A stretch of 64,000 bases of DNA. Origin: a gamma proteobacterium HIMB30 (lineage in GTDB: Bacteria; Pseudomonadota; Gammaproteobacteria; Pseudomonadales; Litorivicinaceae). The translations under genes and the position numbers were made by a program. Shown in pieces: positions 21,818-30,738 of the stretch (its first letter is position 1; every line of letters begins with the position of its first letter). The notes below the pieces were generated by a model, which worked only from the letters and a program-made list of their open reading frames with translations, ran no database searches and had not been told where the DNA came from. Where the stretch lies: the NCBI GenBank assembly GCA_000227525.2, contig AGIG01000028.1, positions 248,001 to 312,000 of the forward strand, written 5' to 3'.

Positions 21818-22343
21818 CAATCTGCCTCTCTATTTGTTCCATAATTTGGCGCACGACAACCGATGGATTGGTCCGTCGCGTTTGTACCTGTATGCTCGAA
21901 AACCCGCGATACAGAGGCTCGCGCTCCGTCGCCATGGCCCTTAACTTCGCTTTTGGATCGGCTACCTGTAATAGCGGCCGATTTTTATCATTTTTTAGAC
22001 GGTCAAACTGTGTTTTCAGATCAGCTTGCAACCAAATGACATGCGACTGATGGCGTTTTAATAACTCTTGATTTTCACGACGTAAAACAACCCCAGCGCC
22101 AGTTGACACAACAACAGCACCCTTGTCGACAAACTCTGCAAAGATACGTGCCTCACGATCACGAAAGCCCATTTCACCTTCAACATCGAAGATCCATGGA
22201 ATATCGGCTCCGCAGCGTGCCTCAATTTCTTCATCCAAGTCGAGAAATGGTACGTTCAATTTGGTCGCGAGCAACCGACCGACAGTGGTTTTGCCGGCAC
22301 CAGTTGGACCGATCAATATCAGTGGAAACGAAATGTCTGCCAT
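21804..22343 (-). CDS. aroK: Shikimate kinase
   Basis: It phosphorylates shikimate at the 3-hydroxyl with ATP. The 179-residue protein has a P-loop GPTGAGKTT at about 12-20, the DLDEEIE segment that binds shikimate and magnesium, and a GFRDREA region with the substrate arginine. It lies directly after pilQ (10 bp) and overlaps aroB, the conserved pilQ-aroK-aroB arrangement. Confidence 0.97.
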   Translation of the reverse strand: MADISFPLILIGPTGAGKTTVGRLLATKLNVPFLDLDEEIEARCGADIPWIFDVEGEMGFRDREARIFAEFVDKGAVVVSTGAGVVLRRENQELLKRHQSHVIWLQADLKTQFDRLKNDKNRPLLQVADPKAKLRAMATEREPLYRGFSSIQVQTRRTNPSVVVRQIMEQIERQIDENV

Positions 22344-22353
22344 GAAACCTCAG

Positions 22354-23517
22354 TTAAAGAACGCGGGGCGTGATGAATATTAGCAGTTCTGATTTGAAGG
22401 CTCGACGCTGACTTGATTGAAATGCGCGACCAATCAAAGGAATCGAAGACAAACCCGGAATGCCAACACGAATGTTTTCTTCTTTTGATTCGTAGATCCC
22501 GCCGAGCACCAAGGTCTCGTCAGGATCGACAGTCACCCGTGTATTGAGTTCGCGCGTCTCGATCACCGGACCTTGCTGGGTCGTTAGTTGACCGACCTGA
22601 TCCTGCCGAATATCTAAAGTCATTTCGATCCGTCCATCATCACGCAATACTGGCGTCACTTTCAGTTCGAGGACTGCGTCCTTAAATTCAGTCGATGTAC
22701 GCCCTTCGTTATCAACAGTCACGAACGGCAGTTGCTGTCCTTGGCGAATGGTCGCGGCACGACGGTTTGTAGTCACGATCCGCGGCTCTGAAATCACCTC
22801 GCCAATGCCTGATGATTCGAGTGCTTGTAATTCGAGAGCCAACAGCTTTGGATCAGAAACAAATGCGAGAGAGAGCGCTGAACGACCCAACTCATCGCCA
22901 AGCCCAACGGTTTCTCCTTGAACACCTGAACGTCCCACTTCATTAGTCGCAAAAGACCATCGAATGCCAAGATCTCGACGTCTATCCGTGTCTTGCGATA
23001 CTAACTTTGCCTCGATCAAAATCTGTTTGACTTCGATATCAAAGACTTGGACGAGGTCTCTGATCGACGCAAGATCCGTTTGGCTGCCGCGCAGAATCAA
23101 ACGGTTTGTCTCAGGATCAGCAATAATCGACACAGTGTGACCAAACTGAGTCTTCCAGTCACCAAGCAAGTCCAATACTTGATTGGCCTCACGATGTTTG
23201 AGTTCAATCACCAAGACGCTTAGGTTTTGACTGATCGGCGCAAGCCGATAGCCATCACTCAGTTTTATGGCCTGTAATGATGATGCCTTCGCAATGAGCT
23301 CAATCGCGTGATGATAATCAGAAACAGTGTGATCAAGTGAAATCAGCGGATTTGTGCCTTGAGGCACCTCGACTGCAACACCTGATGCATCTGAAAACAT
23401 GGCAACCACCTCCTGAAGTGGTGTGTCATCAAACGATAAAGGAATCGGATCAGCAGCACACACCCACGCGGACACGAACCACAGAATCCAACTCATCAAG
23501 CGCTTTGTTTGACGCAT
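22354..23517 (-). CDS. pilQ: Type IV pilus secretin PilQ, unusually short
   Basis: The outer-membrane secretin through which type IV pili emerge. After a signal peptide (MRQTKRLMSWILWFVSAWVC start) there is an STN-like domain (about 25-90), one secretin N-domain (about 95-165) and the C-terminal secretin barrel domain ending in the usual ELLIFITPRVL. At 387 residues it is roughly half of typical PilQ (about 700), lacking AMIN domains and one N-domain. I chose the ATG at 23517 over the in-frame start at 23577 because it begins the signal peptide. It overlaps the upstream pil gene by 22 bp. Confidence 0.88.
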   Translation of the reverse strand: MRQTKRLMSWILWFVSAWVCAADPIPLSFDDTPLQEVVAMFSDASGVAVEVPQGTNPLISLDHTVSDYHHAIELIAKASSLQAIKLSDGYRLAPISQNLSVLVIELKHREANQVLDLLGDWKTQFGHTVSIIADPETNRLILRGSQTDLASIRDLVQVFDIEVKQILIEAKLVSQDTDRRRDLGIRWSFATNEVGRSGVQGETVGLGDELGRSALSLAFVSDPKLLALELQALESSGIGEVISEPRIVTTNRRAATIRQGQQLPFVTVDNEGRTSTEFKDAVLELKVTPVLRDDGRIEMTLDIRQDQVGQLTTQQGPVIETRELNTRVTVDPDETLVLGGIYESKEENIRVGIPGLSSIPLIGRAFQSSQRRAFKSELLIFITPRVL

Positions 23518-24218
23518 ATTCGCCCCAGTGAATTTTTGAAAATCAATTGTTGATCCCGGTAGGCCAAAAACCGCCAATCTTGGTTAAGCCAATCCCCAAC
23601 CTGTAAGCGCTGGATTTGAGACGGATTGATCTCAACCAGAAGCCAATCTGCTAACCGCGCTTTGACAACTGGCGCTGGACAATCGATCAGTTGGCCAAAT
23701 TCAAAATCATTCGGCAGTTCCAAAGCTGAAATGTCGACTGAATGCCAACGTACACGCTCTTCAGGGATCAGTGACAAGCGCAGAGTGATTCGCCTATCAG
23801 CGGACTGGACGTTGATTGTGTCGACCGTTAAACCAGAGACATGACCCAACAGGCGGTAGAGCTCTAACGGGTTCGACTGATCTGTGACGTCAATATCAAT
23901 CACCCAACGATCAACTGAGGCTTCGACGCGCAATATGTTTCCGCTCTCACGCAGTCGATTTGCCAACGATGTCGCATCAAGCGTTCGGATATTTGCTCGC
24001 AGGCCAATCAGTCTCTCATCAAGGCGTCTTCGCCGGTCTTCGAGCGATTGCGCCCGCGTCGTCTCAGACCGCAGATCACGCTGCTCGATCAGCCGCTCAA
24101 CATATTGATCAAAGGCTGGTTTCACAATCCAAAACCCTAGCCCGCAACTCACGCATAGAAACCAGAACACCAGCAAGAGATTGGTATATCGAACAATCCA
24201 CATCGAATAGCTATCCAT
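23496..24218 (-). CDS. Pilus assembly protein, apparent PilO-PilP composite
   Basis: A 240-residue inner-membrane protein with one N-terminal membrane helix (about 10-30), a coiled coil (about 35-75) and an alpha/beta periplasmic domain, as in PilO. The C-terminal 60 residues (RLADWLLVEINPSQIQRLQVGDWL onward in part) resemble the small beta domain of PilP, which contacts PilQ. No separate pilP gene exists between it and pilQ. A PilO-PilP fusion is my inference from order and pattern; homology is weak by eye. It overlaps pilN by 8 bp. Confidence 0.65.
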   Translation of the reverse strand: MDSYSMWIVRYTNLLLVFWFLCVSCGLGFWIVKPAFDQYVERLIEQRDLRSETTRAQSLEDRRRRLDERLIGLRANIRTLDATSLANRLRESGNILRVEASVDRWVIDIDVTDQSNPLELYRLLGHVSGLTVDTINVQSADRRITLRLSLIPEERVRWHSVDISALELPNDFEFGQLIDCPAPVVKARLADWLLVEINPSQIQRLQVGDWLNQDWRFLAYRDQQLIFKNSLGRICVKQSA

Positions 24219-24612
24219 CGGTCAGCTCTACTTCAGCGACGACCGCGTGACTGTCTGGATGAATCGAGCGCACGATGACAGCAGAACTGGAGCCTGCCGA
24301 ATTCAGTTGACTGATTCCCCCCAGTTGTAATTTGACCACCGTCTTCGACCGATCATCGGCCACTGAAATCAATCTCAAAGCGCCAAAATCATGCAGGCGC
24401 TCGAGCCGGGATAAACGGTCTTGCAAAGCCTTGGCTTGGTGCTTTTGAGCAATGATCGACTGATCCGGTAGCTCCTGGATCAAAGAACCAAGCATCACCC
24501 AAGCAGACAGAGCAACAGAACTCAAGCTCACCGCCAAAAGACAACACCATCTTAAACACCAACCGCATCGCTTTCGGATCATTGCGCCTCGCCAATGCGT
24601 CAGATTCAGCAC
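24211..24612 (-). CDS. pilN: Pilus assembly protein PilN, short
   Basis: A 133-residue inner-membrane protein beginning LNLTHWR, the remnant of the PilN N-terminal LLPWR motif that binds PilM. A membrane helix follows at about 25-48 and then a short periplasmic segment with a coiled coil. Usual PilN is about 190 residues. The start is GTG at 24612, inside the end of the upstream gene (7 bp overlap). Assignment rests on the N-terminal motif and position. Confidence 0.68.
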   Translation of the reverse strand: MLNLTHWRGAMIRKRCGWCLRWCCLLAVSLSSVALSAWVMLGSLIQELPDQSIIAQKHQAKALQDRLSRLERLHDFGALRLISVADDRSKTVVKLQLGGISQLNSAGSSSAVIVRSIHPDSHAVVAEVELTDG

Positions 24613-25160
24613 TCAAACTGACCAGTCAAAAGCGCTTCCGGGGAAATCGATTGGACCTTTGGCAATGCGGTACCAATCCGCTTGGCCCATGCGGCTAACT
24701 GACAATGCGATTCAGACGTTGACCAAAGTCCAACGCGAATGACCTGTGAATTTGTAACCACGCAAGCCGTCGTTTTGGATTCGCAATGCCATGCAAACAT
24801 CCCATCTAATCGTTCATGACAGATCCAATCCGACTCTGGAGTGACTGATTGCAAATTGTCATAGTTAAAAAGATTCGTCAGTAATTCAAAACCCTGGCTT
24901 CTCAGACTGGCGCACATCTGAACGTGACAGTCATCCTCAACAAAGTCGAAAAAATCAAACCCGGGGCGACATGAACGATGACGATCTTTTTGAGCAGGCA
25001 GAATTTCACTCCGAATCCAGTATTCAGACACAATAATATGTCGCGGTTCAGTGCAGTCTGGATGCTCGTCGAGGCGACAACGTTTGCAATCTCCATCACT
25101 TATCCAATAAAGCGAATCAGAACTTAGATAAACTCGCTGAGATTGTGGGTTGATTTGCAT
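24606..25160 (-). CDS. Unrecognised protein at the PilM position
   Basis: A 184-residue cysteine-rich protein, with at least nine Cys, at the place where pilM normally stands (divergent from PBP1A, first gene of the pil operon). PilM is an actin-like ATPase of about 350 residues; here I cannot recognise its phosphate-binding motifs. It could be a strongly reduced or diverged PilM or an unrelated replacement. The start ATG at 25160 is fixed by a strong GGAGG five bases upstream. Overlap with pilN suggests coupled translation. Confidence 0.6.
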   Translation of the reverse strand: MQINPQSQRVYLSSDSLYWISDGDCKRCRLDEHPDCTEPRHIIVSEYWIRSEILPAQKDRHRSCRPGFDFFDFVEDDCHVQMCASLRSQGFELLTNLFNYDNLQSVTPESDWICHERLDGMFAWHCESKTTACVVTNSQVIRVGLWSTSESHCQLAAWAKRIGTALPKVQSISPEALLTGQFEC

Positions 25161-25261
25161 GGGATCCTCCGAGTTCGGAGAGCCAAGCACAAAATTTAAG
25201 TCTGTCAAATCGATATTGGACTTTGATTTTAGGTACACTTTGGCCCGAGATTTGGAATGGA

Positions 25262-27691
25262 ATGACCGTGACCGGACCTGTGCGTTTTTTAATCAGCCTC
25301 GCACTCACTTCAGCGCTCCTCGGGGCAGGTGGATTGATTGGTGGCTATGTCTATCTGAAGCCCGGGCTTCCCGACGTCGAGTCACTGCGAACAGTGCAGT
25401 TACAAACACCACTTCAGATCTTTACCTCCGACGGTCAATTGATCGCGCAATTTGGTGAAAAACGACGTGATCCAGTCAGTATTAACGAAGTTCCACTTGA
25501 CCTTGTGCGCGCCTTCCTGGCCGCCGAAGATGACAACTTCAGAGACCATGTTGGTATCGATCCGCTGGGGCTTGCGCGTGCTGCATGGCAACTCGTTTCA
25601 AGTGGGCAGATTCAGTCTGGCGGTTCGACCATCACGATGCAGGTGGCAAAAAACTACTTCCTAAGTCACGAGCGAACATTTGCACGTAAATTTCGAGAAA
25701 TCTTACTCGCGCTTGAAATCGAGAAAACGCTCAGCAAGGATGAAATTCTTGAGCTGTACTTCAATGTCATTTTTCTCGGACATCGCGCTTACGGCGTCAA
25801 TGCCGCATCGCAGATTTACTACGGAAAGAACTTGGATGAGTTGACGCTGGCGCAGGCGGCGATGGTTGCCGGGCTTCCAAAAGCGCCCTCGAAGTACAAT
25901 CCAATAGCAAATCCCGAACGTGCCAAAGAGCGTCGTGATTGGATTCTCGGTCGGATGCTGAAATTGGGTTTCATTGAACCATACGACTTCGAACAAGCAA
26001 TTGAACAACCGGTCACAGCATCACTTCATGGTGTTCAACTCGATCTCACTGCCCCATATGTCGCTGAAGAAGCGCGTCGAATTGCATTAGAAATTTTCGA
26101 TGATCGAGCCTATACCGATGGCTTACGCGTCTTTACCACCATCAATGGTGAGCAACAAAAATATGCACAAAACGCGGTCATCCGAGGACTAATGGAGTAC
26201 GACCGTAGACACGGTTGGCGAGGCGTTGAGCAAACGCTGGTCGGCACCGGATTATTCGACTGGAAACGACAACTCGAGGAGATCGATACCATCGGGCCGC
26301 TTCATCCTGCGGTTGTTGTCGCCGTAACGGACAAAACCATCCGCGCAGTTACCAAAGATGATGAATCAATCACCATCGAACAAAAAGGATTTAAATGGGC
26401 CCGAGAATATCGTAGCGTCAACAGCATCGGCCCTCGTGTCAAAGACGCCAGAAAGTTAGTGGGACCAGGAGATTTGATCCGCGTACTTCAAGACGATACG
26501 CGCTGGTGGCTGGCGCAAAAACCTGAAGTCGAGTCAGGATTTGTCGCTTTAGATCCAAATACCGGGGCCATCCGCGCGATGATTGGCGGCTTCAATTATT
26601 TCGAATCCAAATTCAATCGGGCAACACAAGGCGGTCGTTTGGTTGGATCTGGAATCAAACCATTAATTTATACCGCCGCACTCGAGTCTGGAATGACTCC
26701 AGCGACACAGATCAACGATGCGCCCGTGGTGTTTGATCAGACGGAAGGTGCAACTGACTGGCGCCCACAAAATTCAGGAGGAACATTTCTGGGGCCTACT
26801 CGACTGCGAACGGCGCTATACAAATCGAGAAATCTGGTCTCAGTACGGCTTGTCCGCGAGCTTGGAGTCAGTCGTATCATCGATATCGCCGATCGCTTTG
26901 GCTTAGATATCGCGAAATTACCAAGAGATCTTTCAATTTCGCTTGGAACAGCCTCATTGACACCTCTCGAAATGGCCGAGACCTACGCGATTTTTGCAAA
27001 TGGTGGCTATCGAGTGCAAAACCACTTAATCGATCGCATCGAATCAGCCGACGGCGCGATTCTCTACCAAACGCGGCCAGTGAGTGTATGCCGAAATTCA
27101 TGTGAGGGACGGTCCGTGTCGGTCGATTTGGAATTCGATAATCGGCTACGACCAACACAATCTGACTTCTTCGAACTCGACTACAGCGACCGTATCGCGC
27201 CTCGTGTTCTTGATGAGCGCATTCATTTTCTAATCAATGACATGTTGAAAGATGTTGTCCAACAAGGAACGGCAAAAAAAGCGAAGGCACTTGGCCGACA
27301 AGATCTCGCCGGTAAAACAGGAACAACAAACGATCAAGTCGATGCCTGGTTCAATGGCTATCAAAAAAACTTAGTCGCTTCAGTCTGGGTTGGATTCGAT
27401 CAACCAAAAACTCTCGGGCGCTCAGAATACGGCGGACGAGCGGCACTGCCGATCTGGATCGAATTCATGAAGCACGCACTCAAAGACACGCCAAAGGATG
27501 CGCCTCCATTACCGACAGGGGTTGTCGCGACGCGCATCGATCCAGAAACTGGTGCCAAAGCACGAGCCTCTCAGACCAACGCCATGCGTGAGTTCTTTCT
27601 CTTGGAAAATCCGCCAAAGGACCCGGCGCCAGAGGCAATCATTCCCTCAACGGATGGCCAAACAATACAAACACCCCAACAATTATTTTAA
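25262..27691 (+). CDS. mrcA: Penicillin-binding protein 1A (bifunctional murein synthase)
   Basis: A class A PBP of about 809 residues that polymerises and cross-links peptidoglycan in the periplasm. An N-terminal membrane anchor (about 8-30) is followed by the GT51 glycosyltransferase domain (AAEDDNFRDHVGID with the catalytic Glu; GGSTITMQVAKN), an OB-like insertion typical of PBP1A, and the transpeptidase with SGIK (SxxK), SRN (SxN) and KTGTT boxes. The ATG at 25262 is preferred over a TTG at 25223. It is divergent from the pil operon, as in Pseudomonas. Its stop overlaps the convergent nuclease gene in a shared TTAA. Confidence 0.96.
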   Translation: MTVTGPVRFLISLALTSALLGAGGLIGGYVYLKPGLPDVESLRTVQLQTPLQIFTSDGQLIAQFGEKRRDPVSINEVPLDLVRAFLAAEDDNFRDHVGIDPLGLARAAWQLVSSGQIQSGGSTITMQVAKNYFLSHERTFARKFREILLALEIEKTLSKDEILELYFNVIFLGHRAYGVNAASQIYYGKNLDELTLAQAAMVAGLPKAPSKYNPIANPERAKERRDWILGRMLKLGFIEPYDFEQAIEQPVTASLHGVQLDLTAPYVAEEARRIALEIFDDRAYTDGLRVFTTINGEQQKYAQNAVIRGLMEYDRRHGWRGVEQTLVGTGLFDWKRQLEEIDTIGPLHPAVVVAVTDKTIRAVTKDDESITIEQKGFKWAREYRSVNSIGPRVKDARKLVGPGDLIRVLQDDTRWWLAQKPEVESGFVALDPNTGAIRAMIGGFNYFESKFNRATQGGRLVGSGIKPLIYTAALESGMTPATQINDAPVVFDQTEGATDWRPQNSGGTFLGPTRLRTALYKSRNLVSVRLVRELGVSRIIDIADRFGLDIAKLPRDLSISLGTASLTPLEMAETYAIFANGGYRVQNHLIDRIESADGAILYQTRPVSVCRNSCEGRSVSVDLEFDNRLRPTQSDFFELDYSDRIAPRVLDERIHFLINDMLKDVVQQGTAKKAKALGRQDLAGKTGTTNDQVDAWFNGYQKNLVASVWVGFDQPKTLGRSEYGGRAALPIWIEFMKHALKDTPKDAPPLPTGVVATRIDPETGAKARASQTNAMREFFLLENPPKDPAPEAIIPSTDGQTIQTPQQLF

Positions 27692-28437
27692 AACACGCGA
27701 ACGCGATTACTTAGATCTTTGAGCCTCAACGTCCAAGGCCAGTCCGATCGCAATGATTTGGGGGATCGCGAGACCCAACCACGTACCTCGTAGCGAGTCC
27801 CGATTCTCACGCTAGAATCAATCTCTGGAAATACAACGCGCAACTTACCGTCCAGAATCACAGTCGTTTGATCAAGTATCTGGGTCACCACACCAACCCG
27901 ATGCTGAAAGCCACCACTCGATAAAGTTTTCACCGTTTGAGGTAACTGATCCAAAGACCAAACACCGATGTCCGACATTCTCGCGCTCCATTCAGTTGAT
28001 AACAGACATGGAACTAAACGATTCTCCGGAGGGACCGAAACGGTGAGCGCTAGGCCTTCGGCAACAAGTATCTCTCCGAGATAGGCCTCACCCATCCATA
28101 GATTTCCCAACAGCCGACCATACCGGTCTTTTGGCGCGGGCCATGGAGTGACTTGGATTGACTGCGGAAGCACCTCGATTGCACGCCGTTTCGCCTTGAG
28201 CGCGTAATCACGCTTCCAGCCAGAATCTTTTAATTCGAATGTATTAAAACCCGTCAAACGGACACGAGAGCCGTCATCGAGTTTAACGGTATCACCATCA
28301 ATGACTCGATCGATTGTCAGTGGCGGAGAAAGGGTTTGCGGTGCAGGGCAGGGGGTCGCAAAAGCAGCCCCTGAAAGCACAAGAGCCGCAACAGCAGCGG
28401 CTCTTGTCAATACTTTATTTCGAAATTGCTCGACCAC
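27688..28437 (-). CDS. Secreted staphylococcal-nuclease-like (SNase) protein
   Basis: A 249-residue protein with a signal peptide and an SNase/TNase-like fold. Catalytic equivalents are present: Asp47 and Asp49 (VIDGDT), Arg60, Glu68 and Arg108 (DRYGR). The position corresponding to SNase Asp40, a calcium ligand, is Asn65, so metal binding may differ. A C-terminal extension of about 100 residues follows. The start is uncertain: GTG at 28437, overlapping rpmE by 23 bp, gives a full-length signal peptide; a TTG at 28410 is possible. A probable nuclease next to rpmE and priA is also what I recall from Pseudomonas. Confidence 0.82.
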   Translation of the reverse strand: MVEQFRNKVLTRAAAVAALVLSGAAFATPCPAPQTLSPPLTIDRVIDGDTVKLDDGSRVRLTGFNTFELKDSGWKRDYALKAKRRAIEVLPQSIQVTPWPAPKDRYGRLLGNLWMGEAYLGEILVAEGLALTVSVPPENRLVPCLLSTEWSARMSDIGVWSLDQLPQTVKTLSSGGFQHRVGVVTQILDQTTVILDGKLRVVFPEIDSSVRIGTRYEVRGWVSRSPKSLRSDWPWTLRLKDLSNRVRVF

Positions 28438-28630
28438 CGAAGCGCTTATTGAATCGATCGATACGTCCACCAGTATCAACGACTTTCTGCTTGCCGGTGT
28501 AGAAAGGATGGCATTCCTGACAGACGTCGATTGAAAAATCTTCGCCTTTTGTTGAACGCGTCTCATAGGTTGCTCCACATGAGCATGTAACCTTTACGTC
28601 CGAATACGCTGGATGAATATCCGCTCTCAT
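28415..28630 (-). CDS. rpmE: 50S ribosomal protein L31, zinc-binding form
   Basis: A 71-residue ribosomal protein. Cys16, Cys18, Cys37 and Cys40 form the zinc site of the C+ type of L31, so the gene does not need to be induced by zinc starvation. A GAGGA site precedes the ATG. It is divergent from priA. Confidence 0.97.
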   Translation of the reverse strand: MRADIHPAYSDVKVTCSCGATYETRSTKGEDFSIDVCQECHPFYTGKQKVVDTGGRIDRFNKRFGGRAISK

Positions 28631-28743
28631 TTTTCTATCCTCTGTATAATCGATGCCGCTTCCCCAACCACGTTACGCGTCAGGCACCGCATCTAAGTTT
28701 GGGCGGCGGAGTCTATCAAACACTGGGGTGTTCACGGAAGCCT

Positions 28744-30705
28744 ATGTCACGCTTTTTTATCAAAGTTTTTGTTCCAGGGCCGTTTTTCGAACCCCTGACC
28801 TACTCGACAGATGCTCCGATCAGCTCTGGTATTCGCGTGACAGTGCCTCTCGGATCACGCGAAGTCATCGGCCTCTGCGCTGGCAAAGCGAATGGGCCTG
28901 AAGCACTCGACACCATCAAATCAGTGATTTCAGTGATTGATGACGAGCCGATCATCAGCACACAACATCAAGCGCTGGTGGATTTTGCGTCAGACTATTA
29001 TTTAGCACCGCCGGGTGATTTATTGCTCTCAAGCCTTCCGACAACTCTTCGTAAAGGTCAGCCAATCCCAAAAGCAAAAACTGAAACCGGGCACAACAAC
29101 TCACCGGCCTATCAGCTCACAAAGGATCAGCGTGATGCGATCGAAGCCGTGGATCAAACAGCCAATCAATTCCAATGTTTTTTACTCCAAGGGGTGACTG
29201 GCAGTGGAAAAACCCAGGTTTTTTCGGAACTGATAGATCGAACGATCAAGCGAGGCCAGCAGATCCTGTTGTTGGTTCCCGAAATTGGACTCACGGGCCA
29301 GATGATGAGCAGGATTCAAGATCAGCTTGATGGTGAGCTTTGTGTGTCTCATTCAGGCATCGCTGATGGCGCCAGAACAAAAGCCTTTATTGCATCCGCT
29401 CGCGGTGTTGCCGATATCCTGATCGGTACACGCTCTGCATTATTCACGCCCATGCCAAATCTAGGGCTCATCTTGGTCGATGAAGAACATGATGGCGCCT
29501 ACAAAAATCAAGAGGGGTGTCGTTATTCAGCGCGAGATCTGGCCATCGTTCGTGCAAAACAAATGGCGATTCCGATCGTACTCTCGTCAGCAACACCGTC
29601 CCTTGAGACATGGCAACAGGCGGAGCTCGGAAAATACACACGATTACGCTTATCGGCTCGACCAGGACAGCAGCCACAGCCCTCAATTCGTTTAATCGAT
29701 GCAAGGTACGACCGACCAAGAGATGGGCTGAGTGAGGCAGCTCGACGGGTCATTCGCCACGCGTTAGATCATGAACAACAAGCACTCGTTTTCCTCAATC
29801 GACGAGGTTACTCCCCCATTCTCATGTGTACCGACTGTGGGTGGATCCCCGGCTGTAAGCATTGCGATGCAAAACCAACGCTCCATCGTCAGCCAGACTC
29901 TTTGTGGTGTCATCATTGTGATCATCGCCAGCGACCGGTATCGATCTGCCCCGAATGCTCCGGACGCAATTTATTAGCTGTTGGCCATGGAACTGAGCGC
30001 CTAGAAGAAACGTTGGCTGAGAGCTTCCCCGATGTTCCGATTATTCGTGTGGATCGCGACACGACTGCACGACGACGTGCATTTGAAAAGCTCATCCAAC
30101 CAGTCATTGACGGCCAACCCTGTATCCTGGTGGGCACACAAATGCTCGCCAAAGGACACGATTTTCAAAAGCTCTCCACCGTTGTTGTTACTGATGCCGA
30201 TCAAGGGCTATCGGGTGCTGACTTCAGATCGGTGGAACATTTTGCGCAACTCCTCACGCAAGTCGCAGGCCGCGCAGGGCGACATGGTGCGACCGGCCAG
30301 GTGTTGATTCAAACACACCGTCCTGACTCCGCGTGGTTCGATAAGATACTGAAGCAGGATTACGACCATCTCGCAAAAGCGGTGCTTCTCGAACGGCAAC
30401 AATTCAACTGGCCTCCAGAGTCACATCTCGCCCTGATCACAGCACGAGCCACATCGTCGACACCGGTGTTCGAAGCGTTGGAAGCGGTGGCGAATCAAAT
30501 TCGTGCATTAAATAGCCCAGTTCGTGTGCTTGGACCCGCGCCTGCTCCAATGGAACGTCGAAATCGGCAATATCACGGCCAACTTTTGATCCTCGGAAAA
30601 CGATCTCTGATTCAATGGGTATTAAAAGAAACTGGTCCTTGGGCTTATAAAAGACAAGGAAAAGTCATGTTTCAGTTAGATGTGGATCCCTGGGACCTTT
30701 GGTAA
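28744..30705 (+). CDS. priA: Primosomal replication protein N' (helicase PriA)
   Basis: It restarts collapsed replication forks by recognising branched DNA and loading DnaB. The 653-residue protein has an N-terminal 3'-DNA-binding domain, Walker A GVTGSGKT, a DEEH Walker B box, and zinc-binding cysteines inside the helicase core (CTDCGWIPGCKHC ... CHHC ... CPEC). It is somewhat shorter than E. coli PriA (732). I chose the ATG at 28744 behind GGAAG, since the product then starts with the usual FIKVFVPGP-type strand. A TATAAT occurs at 28645-28650 upstream, without a clear -35. Confidence 0.96.
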   Translation: MSRFFIKVFVPGPFFEPLTYSTDAPISSGIRVTVPLGSREVIGLCAGKANGPEALDTIKSVISVIDDEPIISTQHQALVDFASDYYLAPPGDLLLSSLPTTLRKGQPIPKAKTETGHNNSPAYQLTKDQRDAIEAVDQTANQFQCFLLQGVTGSGKTQVFSELIDRTIKRGQQILLLVPEIGLTGQMMSRIQDQLDGELCVSHSGIADGARTKAFIASARGVADILIGTRSALFTPMPNLGLILVDEEHDGAYKNQEGCRYSARDLAIVRAKQMAIPIVLSSATPSLETWQQAELGKYTRLRLSARPGQQPQPSIRLIDARYDRPRDGLSEAARRVIRHALDHEQQALVFLNRRGYSPILMCTDCGWIPGCKHCDAKPTLHRQPDSLWCHHCDHRQRPVSICPECSGRNLLAVGHGTERLEETLAESFPDVPIIRVDRDTTARRRAFEKLIQPVIDGQPCILVGTQMLAKGHDFQKLSTVVVTDADQGLSGADFRSVEHFAQLLTQVAGRAGRHGATGQVLIQTHRPDSAWFDKILKQDYDHLAKAVLLERQQFNWPPESHLALITARATSSTPVFEALEAVANQIRALNSPVRVLGPAPAPMERRNRQYHGQLLILGKRSLIQWVLKETGPWAYKRQGKVMFQLDVDPWDLW

Positions 30706-30738
30706 TGCTACACTCGCGCGCTTAATTGGAGGGACACT

